Program-made: the position numbers and the translations under genes | Part shown: positions 1-12,600 of the stretch, one piece after another | How positions within the stretch are numbered: position 1 is the stretch's first letter | Layout of the letters: every line of letters begins with the position of its first letter | Assembly: GCA_013365365.1 (NCBI GenBank) | Contig: JABVXU010000095.1 | Span: 94,102-158,101 of the forward strand | Length of the DNA: 64,000 nucleotides | Source of the DNA: Cruorifilaria tuberocauda | Taxonomy: Eukaryota > Nematoda > Chromadorea > Rhabditida > Onchocercidae | Direction: 5' to 3' | The notes under the pieces: generated by a model | The model's database searches: none | What the model was told of the DNA's origin: nothing | What the model saw: only the letters and a program-made list of their open reading frames with translations

Positions 1-952
1 ATAAAGTGCAACGTGTGGTTGAAACGTTGCCTTGAACCCAGATGGGTTTTAACAACTTTTCAGCAAAAGTTTTGATTCCCATCAGATATACATTTTGTTT
101 GATAGTCAAGATTCAATGCTATCCAAAACCTATGGTAAGGTAAGTTAGAGTTGGTTTTCTTCCTGAACATTGATGACGTAATGCTCACGCAACTACAAAC
201 ACACTAAGAGGTACGACTGACCAATTGTGTGCTACAAACAGTATATGTCTCGTCAGTCTGCAGATTATTTTAGCCACAAAATTTTGCTGACATGATAGCC
301 CTTCATGCACAGAAAATTGATAGTAGACGATTCCGTGGCTTGGATTTCACGGTGTAGTGACGTAACATCCTCAAAGGTTCGAAAGCTACTTTCACTCGCA
401 TGATGAGAAGAAGTAAGAAATATTGCTACCCTATCTCACGCTACGATTTCCTAAAAAAGCAAGGGAAAGGCATAGAGCTCTCTATCAATTTTGCCTTGAT
501 CTCCGTTTTCGAAATGTTTTGTCCAATACTGTATACTTGCCCGGGTGGTATTACATGGCTTGCTTCTCTAATTATTCGTTTATTATGCATGGGAAGAATA
601 ATTTCAGTTGTCAGTAGCTTGGTAGGTTCTTGTTACATTGATCGTTATTCATCAAGAAAAGGATGAGCTAAAGTTGGTGGGGTCCTTGACAATCGTATGT
701 TGGTTTGGAGTATGTGGAGTTTGTTGATTTCATTCCATGTAGGGTGTGTTGAAGGACTTCACCAAGTTTTTGGTGTATTGGTAAGTGAAAGAAGGAGTCT
801 GTGTCGTTGTTAGTTTACTTCTAATTGGGAAAAGCTTATGTGATAGGTGATATGCCGATATAAAAGAACAGATGAAGCACTGCTTTTATGTAGTTTAATA
901 GTTGGTTTAAATGTTTGAATGTTTTGCATGATATACCACGCGTGTTAGAGCG
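1..952. other. 5' flank, no gene recognised
   Basis: AT-rich sequence upstream of the RBM7-like first exon. The open frame at 400-666 has no recognisable domain and poor amino-acid composition, so I do not call it. The proximal part probably holds the promoter and 5' UTR of the next gene, but no specific element can be named. Confidence 0.4.
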
Positions 953-1340
953 ATGAATGATCCAGGTGAACGAACCTGTTATGTGTGCGGTTTACATGAA
1001 AGCGTCACTGAGGAACTTCTGAAAGAACTATTCAGTCAGGTATGTCGTCTTTGTCTTTTAGTTACGACTTCATCAACAAAATTAGGTTGTTAATCACTTA
1101 CGTCTTGCCGCTATCATTGCATATTAGGTTGATTAATGTCAGTTCCAAAAATTTAAGGTTGGACCCCTTGATACAATCATTCTGCGCACGAGCAATAGTC
1201 GTGATTCTTGTTCAACACATCGATATGCGTTGGTCGTGTTCAAGCATGAAGTGAGTGTCCTGTTTGCATGTGAAATGCTTGATCGAATTGAGCTTTTTAG
1301 CAAGCAAATTTCGGTTCGGCCTAAACAAGGCACTCAGAAG
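953..1340 (+). CDS. RBM7: RBM7-like RNA-binding protein, RRM exons (partial gene)
   Basis: Two exons, 953-1039 and 1158-1340, joined in phase 0, encode 90 residues that form one RRM. The start is the ATG at 953; residues around ERTCYVCGL correspond to RNP2, and YALVVFKHEVSV to RNP1 and the following helix. The wording around TEELLKELFSQ and FKHEVSV closely matches vertebrate RBM7, the RNA-binding subunit of the nuclear exosome targeting (NEXT) complex, which directs non-coding and unprocessed transcripts to the RNA exosome. The first donor is GTATGT at 1040. The acceptor before 1158 was chosen because it aligns VGPLD directly with the RBM7 GPV turn; an alternative AG at 1142 would add five residues. 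A donor GTTATA follows at 1341. Downstream exons, expected for a Ser/Arg-rich or ZCCHC8-binding tail, could not be placed. RNP2 has Cys where Gly is usual. Confidence 0.75.
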
Positions 1341-2670
1341 GTTATACTTTTACTTTTCCTCGTAAAAAGAGTTTGGCTATTTCAACTTTCAAATTTCGTT
1401 ATTCTTGACTCTATATTCTCAGCTTTTTTAAGGAAACTTCGAAAGCTGTCTTCTATTTCTTAGGTGCATAGTTCCTTTCGATAGGAACTGTTGCTTTACT
1501 TCTGAAATGCAGTGTTGTGAGAGCAAGTCTGTGTAAGTTTCGAAGGATTTCAACTTGACTATAACACATTTTGTTGGGCTAAATAAGTAACTAGAGTTTG
1601 TGACACATTACTTTAAATGTTAAGAGCACAGATGTTAAGGATATAAATCCAGTTGGTGAGGACTTCACTTAATCAGCAATCTTCAGGCGCTACAATACCG
1701 TAACAATTCTTCTGGTTCCGCATTACATAATTCAATTTCTTATCTACGAAATTATGCGAACAATGGATTATTTGATACACAGAGACGCAAGCAAATGGAA
1801 CTGAAGAGTATTATATAAAGCACATACGAGAAGTTAAATTTGGCGTGAACATCTTCACTGTGTTCGCTACATGCTTATGGACTGTGGATGGGGAATGCAT
1901 TAGAAATGGGACTTTCATGATTTGGGAAAATTTAAATATCTACTCTCATAATAGCTTTTTAGTCATTTTACACATATTTCTTCCGACCTCCAAGTGTTTT
2001 CAGTTCAAAAATCGTCAAGTGAATACAAATGTGTGTTCTTTGATAAAATTTTAGAACTTCTATAGTTCTGCATTCTTTTGAGAATAAAACTGAGCAGTAA
2101 ATACCATCAAAATATGTCTTACATATGAATAGATAAATTCAACCCATATGTTGCAGCCGCAGACTAGCTTTGTATATATCTCACTTCGTCACTCATATTA
2201 CGATTTTAGTATGCCGTCAAGTATAACTCTGCAGAAAAATATTTTTCGAAATTCAGTTCTCTGGAAAGATGTGTTGAAATGTAGAATTAACTGATTTAAA
2301 GAAATTGCTCATATTTATCCAAACAGTTCGGATTTAATGATTGGTGCATGTTTGCTATCAGAAATATCTAAATAAGCACTACTTTGAAAGTATCCACTTC
2401 CCGTCAAGAGTGGAGTATTTTTCTATAATTTTAACCATTATCTGCCTGCATACAGTTGCTTTAAACAGTTTCAGACTTCTTGTTTCTTCGTTATGGAGTG
2501 AGTCGCTTGGATATACGATTTAGCGAATTCACTCACCATCCATATTGGATTAACCTAAAATCAATCGTTCATTTATTTCTCGCGGGCTCTCGCAGTACTT
2601 CGGTTCTTATGAAATGTAGATGTTAGAAGGGATTTTGAAGTGTTTCCATCTTTTTGTTAGATGTGACATT
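1341..2670. other. Unresolved 3' part of RBM7-like gene / spacer
   Basis: The remaining exons of the RBM7-like gene should lie here or end shortly after 1463, but no segment has a convincing acceptor plus conserved sequence. Reading straight through exon 2 continues to a stop at 1463 with hydrophobic, unconserved residues, typical of intron sequence. The rest is AT-rich with no recognised feature. Confidence 0.3.
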
Positions 2671-2679
2671 CTTTATCTC

Positions 2680-3900
2680 AGTTTCCGGGACTGTCTTCAG
2701 CTGTTGGCAAGTGTGAATTTCCAATCAACTGCCAAAAACTCCGACGATTTCGTTGTCTAGCCTTTAACTTTTTGAAATTCATACAAAACCTCTTATGAAG
2801 GCAACAAAAGTCAGTCCTTTTACTAAGATATCGTTGTTGATCAGTAGGATATGTTGAACATTCCTTATCCCCAATGATTCTTGCTGCAAAATCGATAAGG
2901 TCGTTTCTCCTTATCAATCCTCTTTGAATTTATGCTCGGCTTGGATTGTTTTATTGCTAATAGGGCGGACGATTCTTCATGATCGTTGTGTTTGGGGGGT
3001 TTTATTGTCTGAGATGATCTTCTAGTCAACTACTCAGTCATGTTTTGACATCGCATGACGTCATCATTTCTTTGCGCAAGATCGATCAAAAACTGTCTCG
3101 TTTTCTTGACCGTCCAATTTTCATCTTTGGCTTTCATTCGATACAACCTATCTAATATCCAAAATGGTAATTTATCTTCCATTACTGTTTGGTTACGGAA
3201 GTGTTCCAAGTTCTCACCTATAGCTTGGAGCTGTCGAAGGATCCGTTCCATTGTTTCAGTTATTGATTTCCATTCCCTGTCATTTCTTTGTATCGAGTGG
3301 AAATCGTTATATAATGATTGGATTACCGAATTTTCGAGTCAGTAATTGTCTTAATTCATAGTTTTCAGGGTCTATATCATAACCTCTTATTGCTTGTTGG
3401 GCTTCTCTTTTAAGCATGCTATTAAGTAGGTAAGCTTTTGGATAATTGGAATCTCTTGACTATGTATAGCGGCGTTAAAACTACTCCAAAATTCACGCCA
3501 CAATTTTGGTTCACTACTAAATGCAGGTAGTGACAGTTGTGGTAAGTTTATCGTTGAATGATATGAGAGCGCGATAACTCTACTTTTTCTTCCTTTAGGG
3601 ACATATTTTGAACTATAAATTCAATTCCCTCGTAATAAGATAATAATAGCTTCCTTACCTTCATTGATGATGTGTAGTATACCTTTTTCATTGGTTACCA
3701 TTCTGTATATTTTTCTGCTTCTTCCCTCCTTTTCGCTGGAGCTGTTTTCTGTGTAAGTTCCAGCCAATTTTGGTTCGTTGATTCCAATTTGTCTGCATAC
3801 ATTTCCAATCGTTTTGTGCTTTCCTTGATGGCTCGTCTTTTATTCTAGCACTGTTGTTGTATTTCATGTTTGGCTTCGTTCTGGTAATGATAAATCAAGT
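2680..3900 (-). pseudogene. Degenerate BEL/Pao retrotransposon gag (DUF1759 region)
   Basis: Read on the minus strand, pieces of a Pao-type gag appear in the right order but in different frames. At about 3600-3890 is the N-terminal part (LESTNQNWLELTQ). At about 3410-3560 is a segment with LWREFWSSFNAAIH, followed after a frameshift by GYDIDPENYELRQLL. At 3030-3251 an open stretch includes RILRQLQAIGENLEH and LPFWILDRLY. At 2680-2935 a zinc-knuckle-like region carries FCSKNH and KECSTYPTDQQR. At least one in-frame stop (near 3840) and several frameshifts separate these blocks, so no functional Gag can be made. Reverse transcriptase, integrase and flanking LTRs were not recognised. This is an old fragment of an endogenous nematode retrotransposon. 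Confidence 0.8.
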
Positions 3901-6656
3901 TCCTTGACTTCCTCGAAAATCGTTTGGATTCGTTGTTGGTTGAATGGAGCCCACTAAGGAGCTGATATTGGCTTCAGCTCTCGGTACCAAACTTTCCTTC
4001 GTTGTAATGTTCGATTTTTGGTTGAAGGTTTTTATTAAATTATAACTATTATTGAGACTACATAAACAAAAGTCCTTTTGATAAAAGGCGAATTTATTGG
4101 GAATTCGATTTGGTGAGCACAAAACTAATAGAAAGCCAATGCGAGGAGAATAGTCTGAAGAAGCAGCCGATATAAGCGTTTGTATTTGGAAGGAGAGATA
4201 AGAATGCGAGAATATGATCTGGAGGCGCGAATCGCGCCAAGGTAATAGATCATTGACGTGAAGACATAACAAAAAAGGGAAAATTATAACTATTTTTTGA
4301 AAAAAAACGTAAATCGGTTATATCAGAAAAGGGAATGCAAAAAAAGAAATTCATGCTATGCTTTCCATATTTCTTTAAAAATGAGCTTCTGGCTGGCTAT
4401 TGCGCGCTTTCATTAAGATTGCTTAATTTAATCACAGTATGATGTTGTCAATTTGTTTACCTTTCAAGAAAAAACTTTAGAAGTGAAGTTTCAAAAACAG
4501 GATGATCTCATATATAAAAGCTAACACATATTCAAAAAAAAATTCAAACAGTCGAAAATTTGCTGATATATACTCTGCCCTGGAAGGTAAGCGCACGAAG
4601 CGCATTCAGTTTATTAATCAATTACTGCTGATTATGTGGGTATGTATGCAGAGACTCGAGGAGTTTGCAACAAACACCTGAATTGACGAGAGCTTGACAA
4701 AGAAAATTGATGTTAATTAGGAAAATACTTGAAGAGCTTGAAAATTGGGAATTTTGAGAATGTGGATATTTTTAAAATTACAGCATTTCTTAACAGTCAG
4801 TCATTTAAAGTTGAGTAATTCTAGTTGTTAGTAGTTAATTCTTTTATTCAATGGCTTTCAGTACTCGAAGTTATAATATTTCAATCTAAGGATATAAATA
4901 TTGTTGGCTTTTCAACGCTGCTTGTTTTGAAGTTCTTTAAGGAAAGGCAATATTGCCAGCCAACTTTGTTTAATTCTGACTGGATTCACAGAGAAATGGA
5001 AGATCAATAGTGGGATGTGTCATGATGATGGAAAACAATTTAAGCACAATGACCACTCATATCTTGATTTCTTATAGCTAAATATATATTAAGAAGTATT
5101 TCAGATAATCATTGAATATATTAAAGTGAATTTTCATCTTCTTCACACTTGAATATTAAAAGAAATAATGTTCTACCAGAAGTAACTGGAATGAAAGGAG
5201 TACAAAAAAATACAAACGAATGAATTTCTGCGACTCCTGTGCCAGTAGTGACAACTAGCGGGTAATTTCAAGGTTGGTTGATAGGATTCGGATTTGTATT
5301 GCAAGAAATGAAGTAAAAAGTGGAAAGCATTGATAGTTTCAGCATCAAGACCGAACACATTATATGAGAACTGAACTTATTGCATGTATACAGTTTCTAC
5401 ATATTGACCTTGGTCTCTACTGAAATATTCTTCTCGAAATGCAGCTCTACCACTCAATTGAGCGTGCGCCATAACCCCGTCTTTATTTTTCCAAGAAACA
5501 GGGACTTTCGTGTTTTATTAATTGCATTTTCAATTTCGCATATTATAATTTCATGTTATGGAAATCCACTTTTATCAGTTTTCACTGTTTTCATTTCGTT
5601 CAGAACACATTCAATCAAGTGCGATAAAACGCTAAAACTCGATGGAGCTCTTTTCCAACAGCGAATGTGATAACCCCAAAAAGCGATAAGAATTAAACAG
5701 TGCTGAAATTATACGACATACAACGATTTGATCTTTGTATAAAAGCATCTGGAATTGTTTCATATGCAGGCTGAAATTATTCCTATTGTTAACAATTTTT
5801 ATTTACCACCATGCATAAAACATATTCATGGTGAGAGCAACCGTCTGGAATGCTACAGATTTCGTTTTTAATATGTACAATTCCCGGTCCGGACTCAGTT
5901 CTTAATGTATACTTCCTTGTATGGAATTGCATACAGAATCCGACTAGTGTGTTTATTCTAGTATTCAGAAATTGAATTATGAACTTCAGTCAATCCTAAC
6001 AAAGCTCAGTATTAGAGGTTTGAACATAATAGAAAACATTTCGCTTCGACTTTGAGATACCTACTTTTGTGGGATATTCCAATGCAATTCACGTTACTTT
6101 TTCACAGATATTGTATTTTGAAATCTTGAAAATCATACACGTACTAATTATAATTTGAGGAAGAACTAAAACTGAACTGAAACATTCAAATATGATGTAA
6201 ATTGAGCATCTGATGAACATATACGGTAAACCGAGATTTGCATATTCTTCCTGTTTACTCATTCCAAAACATCCATGAAATATGTAGCCATTTTTCTAAA
6301 CGTTAATTACAAATTGATTTACTGATAAAAATATAAAATAGATCATACGGTGGAACATTTATATGGTGCGCTGAAATGAAAAGTTCGAGCGCAATGAAGT
6401 CAATCTAACAAAGGCAATATATGGGAATAATTTAAATAAGAGTATTACAGCAATTACTGCTATCAAATGCACACTTTACACTATGCATTCACTGAAACAA
6501 ACAGGAAAAAAAAAAACAATTTCAACACCGCAAAGAACAGCGTAATCGCCAATACGAAAGTTAAACTATAAATCAGATGGAAAAGTTGAATTTTCAAGGA
6601 AACAATTTTACCCGCAGGTTCCCTATTCGCATAACAACAATTAAGCAAAGTTCCCA
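3901..6656. other. Intergenic, no gene recognised
   Basis: AT-rich sequence between the Pao fragment and the 3' end of the epg-7 homologue. Short open frames (for example 3895-4272 minus and 5380-5670 plus) lack conserved sequence or plausible splice context. The innermost part next to 6657 should include the 3' UTR of the minus-strand gene. Confidence 0.4.
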
Positions 6657-9600
6657 CTATTCATCAGCGTGACGTCGAACACCCGAAGAATCTATCTGCA
6701 GCGATTCTACCTCCACCCGATAAAATTTCGTTCCGACTTTCAAATTGTAACTGAAAAAGTAAAATTAATTGATATTTGAACAAAGTTATCCTTTACATAG
6801 GATTTTAAAGATGACAACAGCTTGCAGGGAACGTACACTAACCGATTATCCGTTTTACGTATTTTGCATAATTCCAGGCGAGTAGTTACTGCCATTAACC
6901 AGTTAGGACGTTGGTTAACGGCAGAGACAGCTGCCGACTGCCGGTCCCACTTTATTCCCATACGTTTCAAACTGCTTTCTTTCACAAAATGAAACATTGG
7001 AGAAACACTGAAATATGTCTTGTCTGGCAGAAATTTTTATATAAAAATCTAATAACGATTTCAATAATATAATACATCAGGCCATTTTGTCAATAGTATA
7101 TAATTAGTGAATGAAAACGTATGTTAAAAACCTCTATTTGCCTATTGGTATTTTACGGGTGGTAAGTATCAACAAACATATATCTGACATATATCATATT
7201 TTACTAATGTTATGGAAAGGGAAAGAATTGTGATATGCGGAAATGTAAAAACGAGAGGTAATCAATTAAAAAAGTTTGCACGATATGCATCAAGTGTATC
7301 ACAAAAAAAGACATTAGCACGCCTGGAGTGCATATTTTCTTGACAACTGTTATCACAGAGATGGTAAAATTAAAGCCAAAGGAAGCAATCCATTATAGAT
7401 TACCTAATCTAATTATATGATAGTATTTCAACAGTGTCGAGGACATCAGGTAAGAAAAGCTAAGCAATTTCATTCATCTATCGGTAGTAGATTTCACGAA
7501 TTTTGTCATCGCAAATAAAAATGAACCCTTATCTTAAAACTCGAAATATACATCCTTTTCAAACATTCGAAAAAAGATACCTCTACAACTAATTTGCTCA
7601 ATGATATCTTTCAAATCATACTTTGCAAAAGCATATCAATTAGGTCATTCTGCTGAACTGTGATTTTTAAGAAGCTCTAGGAAGGTAGGTAATATCAGCA
7701 GGCAAGGTTAGATGCAATTTTCTTCTATATACTGAACAATGAGCTCGTCTCTTTTTTATAAATCCTACAAAGAAGCGATAATGAAATCCATGAAAGAACA
7801 CTGGCCTAAACAATATGTACGCGTTATGCGGCTCACTCCAGACAATCAAGACAGCGCAGTGTTCGTGAATGTCCTGCACTGTGATCATTGTTCGCATCTC
7901 TCGCAGTGATATAGTTGTTTGAGCAGTAGCTGGTTTCACCATAACTGGTGCAATATCTTCATCTGAATCTACCTGAAAAGATATCGCCAGTTGGAGGGCA
8001 ATCCAGAAAAATAAAGGGTCTTCAAGAAGTATATAGAAGTACTTAAGTTACACTGCTCTTTATTCTGACTCACAGAATGAGGCATGATTATATAACTTAT
8101 ATCGTACCTGGACTTTCAATTCTTCATCTGTATTATCATCTTTTTCCGAATTTCTATCTTCAGTGTTCACATCTGAGGATTCTGCTATACTTGCAGCTGT
8201 TAAAAAACGAATTAACAATGAGAATATCTATTCATAAATCTAATTACAACATTCTACGAGAAACTACTATGAAAAACCGTAAAGGCTGCAAGAAAATTAG
8301 GATAGCACTCCTCAATCGACATAGACATGAAATCTTCAAGATATTGTTTTTATGTTGAGTATTATTTAGCATATAAAACCTATCTATATCCTGTGAACAT
8401 TCAATAGACGAAACAATTCGGTTTATGAATATAATCATGAATATATCTCAAAAGTTTACTATACAAACAAATCTTGTCTGCAATAGAAAGTTGACATCTA
8501 CAAATTTGCAAATAAGTTGGAACAAAAGCAATTAAAAAACCATACCGTGGCTAATAGTAAAAGATTTCAAGAGACATGCTCCGGATACGTCGTTAGGTAT
8601 TGAACTAATAGCAACGTCCTCTTGAGAACCAATCAGCTCAGATCTGAAATTAAGCAGTCCTGTTGCTTGTTAAAATTAACTGAATTTTATTTCAAAATAA
8701 AAAATATCTATGTGAAGAAACTTACGCAAGTGAATATTTCTCCTTCGTCTCGATTAGTGTTCTGTCAGACAAAGAGTTTTTGTGAGCAATCGTGCATTTT
8801 TTCTACAAAACTTAGATCCTTAGTTTAGACAGTCAATGAAAATTTATCATAACATCTTTCCTGCATAGTGAGATCAGAATACATTTTCTTATTTTGACTT
8901 CATGATAACCATTTTAAACAGTGATACTCTTTCCTTATTCTATAAGTATTTACTTGTCTTTTATTTTAGATTGTCTCCATAAAATAGTACAAAAGCGGAA
9001 GAAGTACACTAATTGATTACGGTCCAAAATCTTTGTTTAATCAAAAAATTATCATACTCTCTCTAAGAGTATGATAATTTTTTGTATCTAAGAGACTTAA
9101 ACTTGAAGCAAAATTTCCCATTTAAAGTTAATAATAAACGGAATATTGCACAAGAGAACGATTAGCAAAAACAGCAATAATTGCACTTTATTGAAATACT
9201 AGATTTTAAGAACAGTGTATAACCTTGTATTCCTCGAAACTAGTTTCCGTTTCACCATCTGCAACTGCGCTAGAAGTATTTTCAGTATTCTGATGAACAA
9301 TGCTTTTACGAAGTTTATGTAACGCTGCCTTCAGTGAATCAATTTCCTTATTCTTCCTCTATAAAAAACAGCAATGTACTACAAAATTCACCGGTTTCAA
9401 ACTTTATATTGATTTATTAACCATAAAATCATGCACATTATATGAACCTTTATTTCTTCATTGTGAGATGAAATTTGACGTTCCAATGCCAACTCGTGGT
9501 CAACAACTAAAGTCCTATACATTTCGTTTCTTTCAACTTCCATTCTACAAAGTCGATGCAAGAATAACATCATAAAACGTCAAAAAAATGTAACAAAAAT

Positions 9601-12600
9601 AAAAATCTGGACCATTTTCGTGAGTGGAAAATCATGTTAGATTGATGAAATAGAATACATAAAACTTTAAAACCTTCCCGGTATATAACGAACAAATCAT
9701 AATACATATGCGGTAAGAGAAAACGTCGTACTTAGCAACAGTATTTTCTGCACTTAATTGTTGTTCACGAAGCTGTGAAATTTCCTTCTTCTGGAGTTCA
9801 ATGACTTGCCGAAGTTCAGAAACAAAAATATCTTTTTTTGACACATCCTTGACATTACTCTAAGAAAAAATCATATGAGTGGATGTACAAATACATAAAC
9901 TATAAATACTATTAATTACACAAGGTTCGATTAAAAAATTTTCAAATTAAATCAATGCCTAATATTTTCACGAAATAGATGACATTAGTTACTTAAACAA
10001 GTTAAAGTGTAAAATACCATCGAGAACGACTCTTCCAAACTATTCGCTGTTTCAGTGGTGGCGTCTTTGTAAATAGTACCAGAATGATCAGATATAGAAA
10101 CTATGCTTCTGCACCCAATACACGCAATCAAAGAATTATTTATTCGCTTTAATGCCTCATCCGAGTGATCTTTTGTTTCATTTTCGGCGATAATCACTTG
10201 CTGTTTCAAGTACAACAATTGCTAAAATTATTATATAAAATACAGACATTACGAAGGCTATTCTGATACATTCTCATTCGAAATGGTAAAATGTATAAAA
10301 AGCTAACCAATGAAAGTTCCTTCAATCCATTCTGTAAACACAACAAGTTCCCAGACTGAGATCTTTCAAACGCTCCAGCAATCTGCAACGAAATTACAGA
10401 CTCATCATTACATGTTAATATTAAAACAATGTTTGCAGAATACAGCTCTATAAATAAAATAACTGAGCTTGAATTAATTTAAAATATAAACTAAATATAT
10501 ATTTACCTTCTGCTGGTAACTGACATGATTTTCTGGTGTGCTAAATTGACTAGATTTGTCTGATTTTGGCTGAAATAAAAATAAGCTAACAAACAGCTTA
10601 GATATTTTCCTTAATGACATTAGGAAAAATCAAGGTAAAATCTTTCACAGCACCAGAGTTCACCACACACAAAATGCGACAGAAAAACTATTCATAAGGT
10701 GTAAACAGTGTACCTTTACTGAATTCCCTTCATCCAATAATGGCGCAACGACTTGAAGTACAGACACAATATTCTGAGGTATCGCAATTGGCTCACTTTT
10801 CGTAACACTAAGACTAGTGTATGTTTTACTTTCAATTTCCATCACCGTTTCAACAGTCTGAAATTTTATGAATAAAATAAAATTATACTATGTTTCCCAA
10901 TAAATTCCCAAACGTAGATAAAACTGGCATTGTTTGTCAAGTAGCTTCATATCTAGTCAAATTCTGCAAGAAAACGATCGAGCTTCATGTTGTAAAAGGA
11001 TATAAGCTGGCTATGGTGTGATTTGATATCTTTTCATGCTGTTCTTAGAGAACAGGAAGCTTCGTACATATCCCATCCTCAAAGACGAGAAGAACGCAAA
11101 TGCGACATAAGTTTAGTAGGTTCATGTATCAGTCTCAGTTCCAGATGCTGTTGTAGCATGTAATAATCGCATTTCTTTATTATGATATCAAAAACGAAGA
11201 ACAGAAGATCCTTAAAAAATGAGCGACTAAACAAAAATGATTATCCGTTAAGGTCAAGTGACACTGCATACGGTGAAAACCAAGTTAACATCCCGTTTCG
11301 AACCCATAACATTACTATCGCAACTTTTGCTTTATTCCTTTGGAGAGCTGCGTGATAACCAGTGACCTACCCAATAATCGATTACCATAAATTTTTCTTT
11401 TTGCTAAAATTGACAAGCAAATCGCAATATTTGATGAAACATATATTTGTGTAAAATCTGTTTTATCATCACCATCCTTTCCACTCATCTGACGGCCCAA
11501 CAAAACAGAGTTATCCAAAAAATTGATGACTAAGAACAGTAGACTAAGTATTGAGGACAATATGCAATGTTTTGACAATATTGAATGTAATCATTACTGT
11601 AATCATAACCGTACTACTACGCAGTTTCAAACTAATTTTTTGTGCGGATTTTTCACATAATGCACAATATTCTTATGAAAGCAATACCTCATTATGTGAG
11701 ACATCAAAAAGAGATACAAGTGAGTTAAGTGGCTTTGCAGGAGATTCTTCCACCATGTCCAAACTTAACGTAGAACCAAATCGTGAGGGTGGTGATTTAG
11801 CTAGCATTGTTGCGTTTGAAGGTAAAGCGTCCAAATTTTCGTCACCGCTGAAAATAGTAATAAATATCGACACAAACAGAAAGATAGAAAAAATGAATAA
11901 GGGCAAGATTTTTAAATGCTTAATGCAAACACAAATAGGCGATAGAGGGAACTGATTTGCTGTGACTAAAATTTTGCGCTACTTATTCAAAGAATGTAAG
12001 TTTATTATTAATAAGTTTGCCGCATTCTCTGAGTAAGTAGGCACAAGAAAAGAAACAGTATAACCTAAAAATATTTTAAATAACTATCTGTCTCTAAATA
12101 AACAAAGTAATTACCTCAACCAATGTGTAGATGGGAAGTTTTTGTTCAAATTTGAAACGTTAATTGTAGCATCCGAAGTGTAGAATGATTCTTCTCTTTT
12201 TAAAACTGGAGGAGTCATTTGTGAACCAGATACAAATCGTGGATCTCTGACAGAAAGTCGTTGATAAATAAAGGGATCTGTCACTCTTAGCAAATTTGCT
12301 AAACACGGAACAGCCTAAACAACAATTCATTGATACCAACTTAGCTGAAATGATAATAACTCAAATAAGAACCGTGCACTGCTGCTCAAAAACATTTCGT
12401 ATACCTGTCTTAAGGTCCTTAGATCTGCTGGAGTTACAGGAGGTAAGTTTTTGTCGAAATGTGCCAAACCACTAGGAGCAAAGTTTGGAAAATTATCGAA
12501 CATGCCCGGAAATAACTGTTTTAAAAAGTGTCGTCCTAATTTTTGTTTGAATACTTCGCGTACGGATGCTTCTTCCGTGACCAAAGCAGCACTTTTTTCC

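Noticed and set aside
400..666. 88-codon open frame, plus strand
   Set aside because: No domain, no splice context; hydrophobic residues typical of AT-rich non-coding DNA.
11551..11955. 134-codon open frame on the plus strand
   Set aside because: It is antisense to exon 12 of the epg-7 gene, whose minus-strand reading has matching phases and coding composition.
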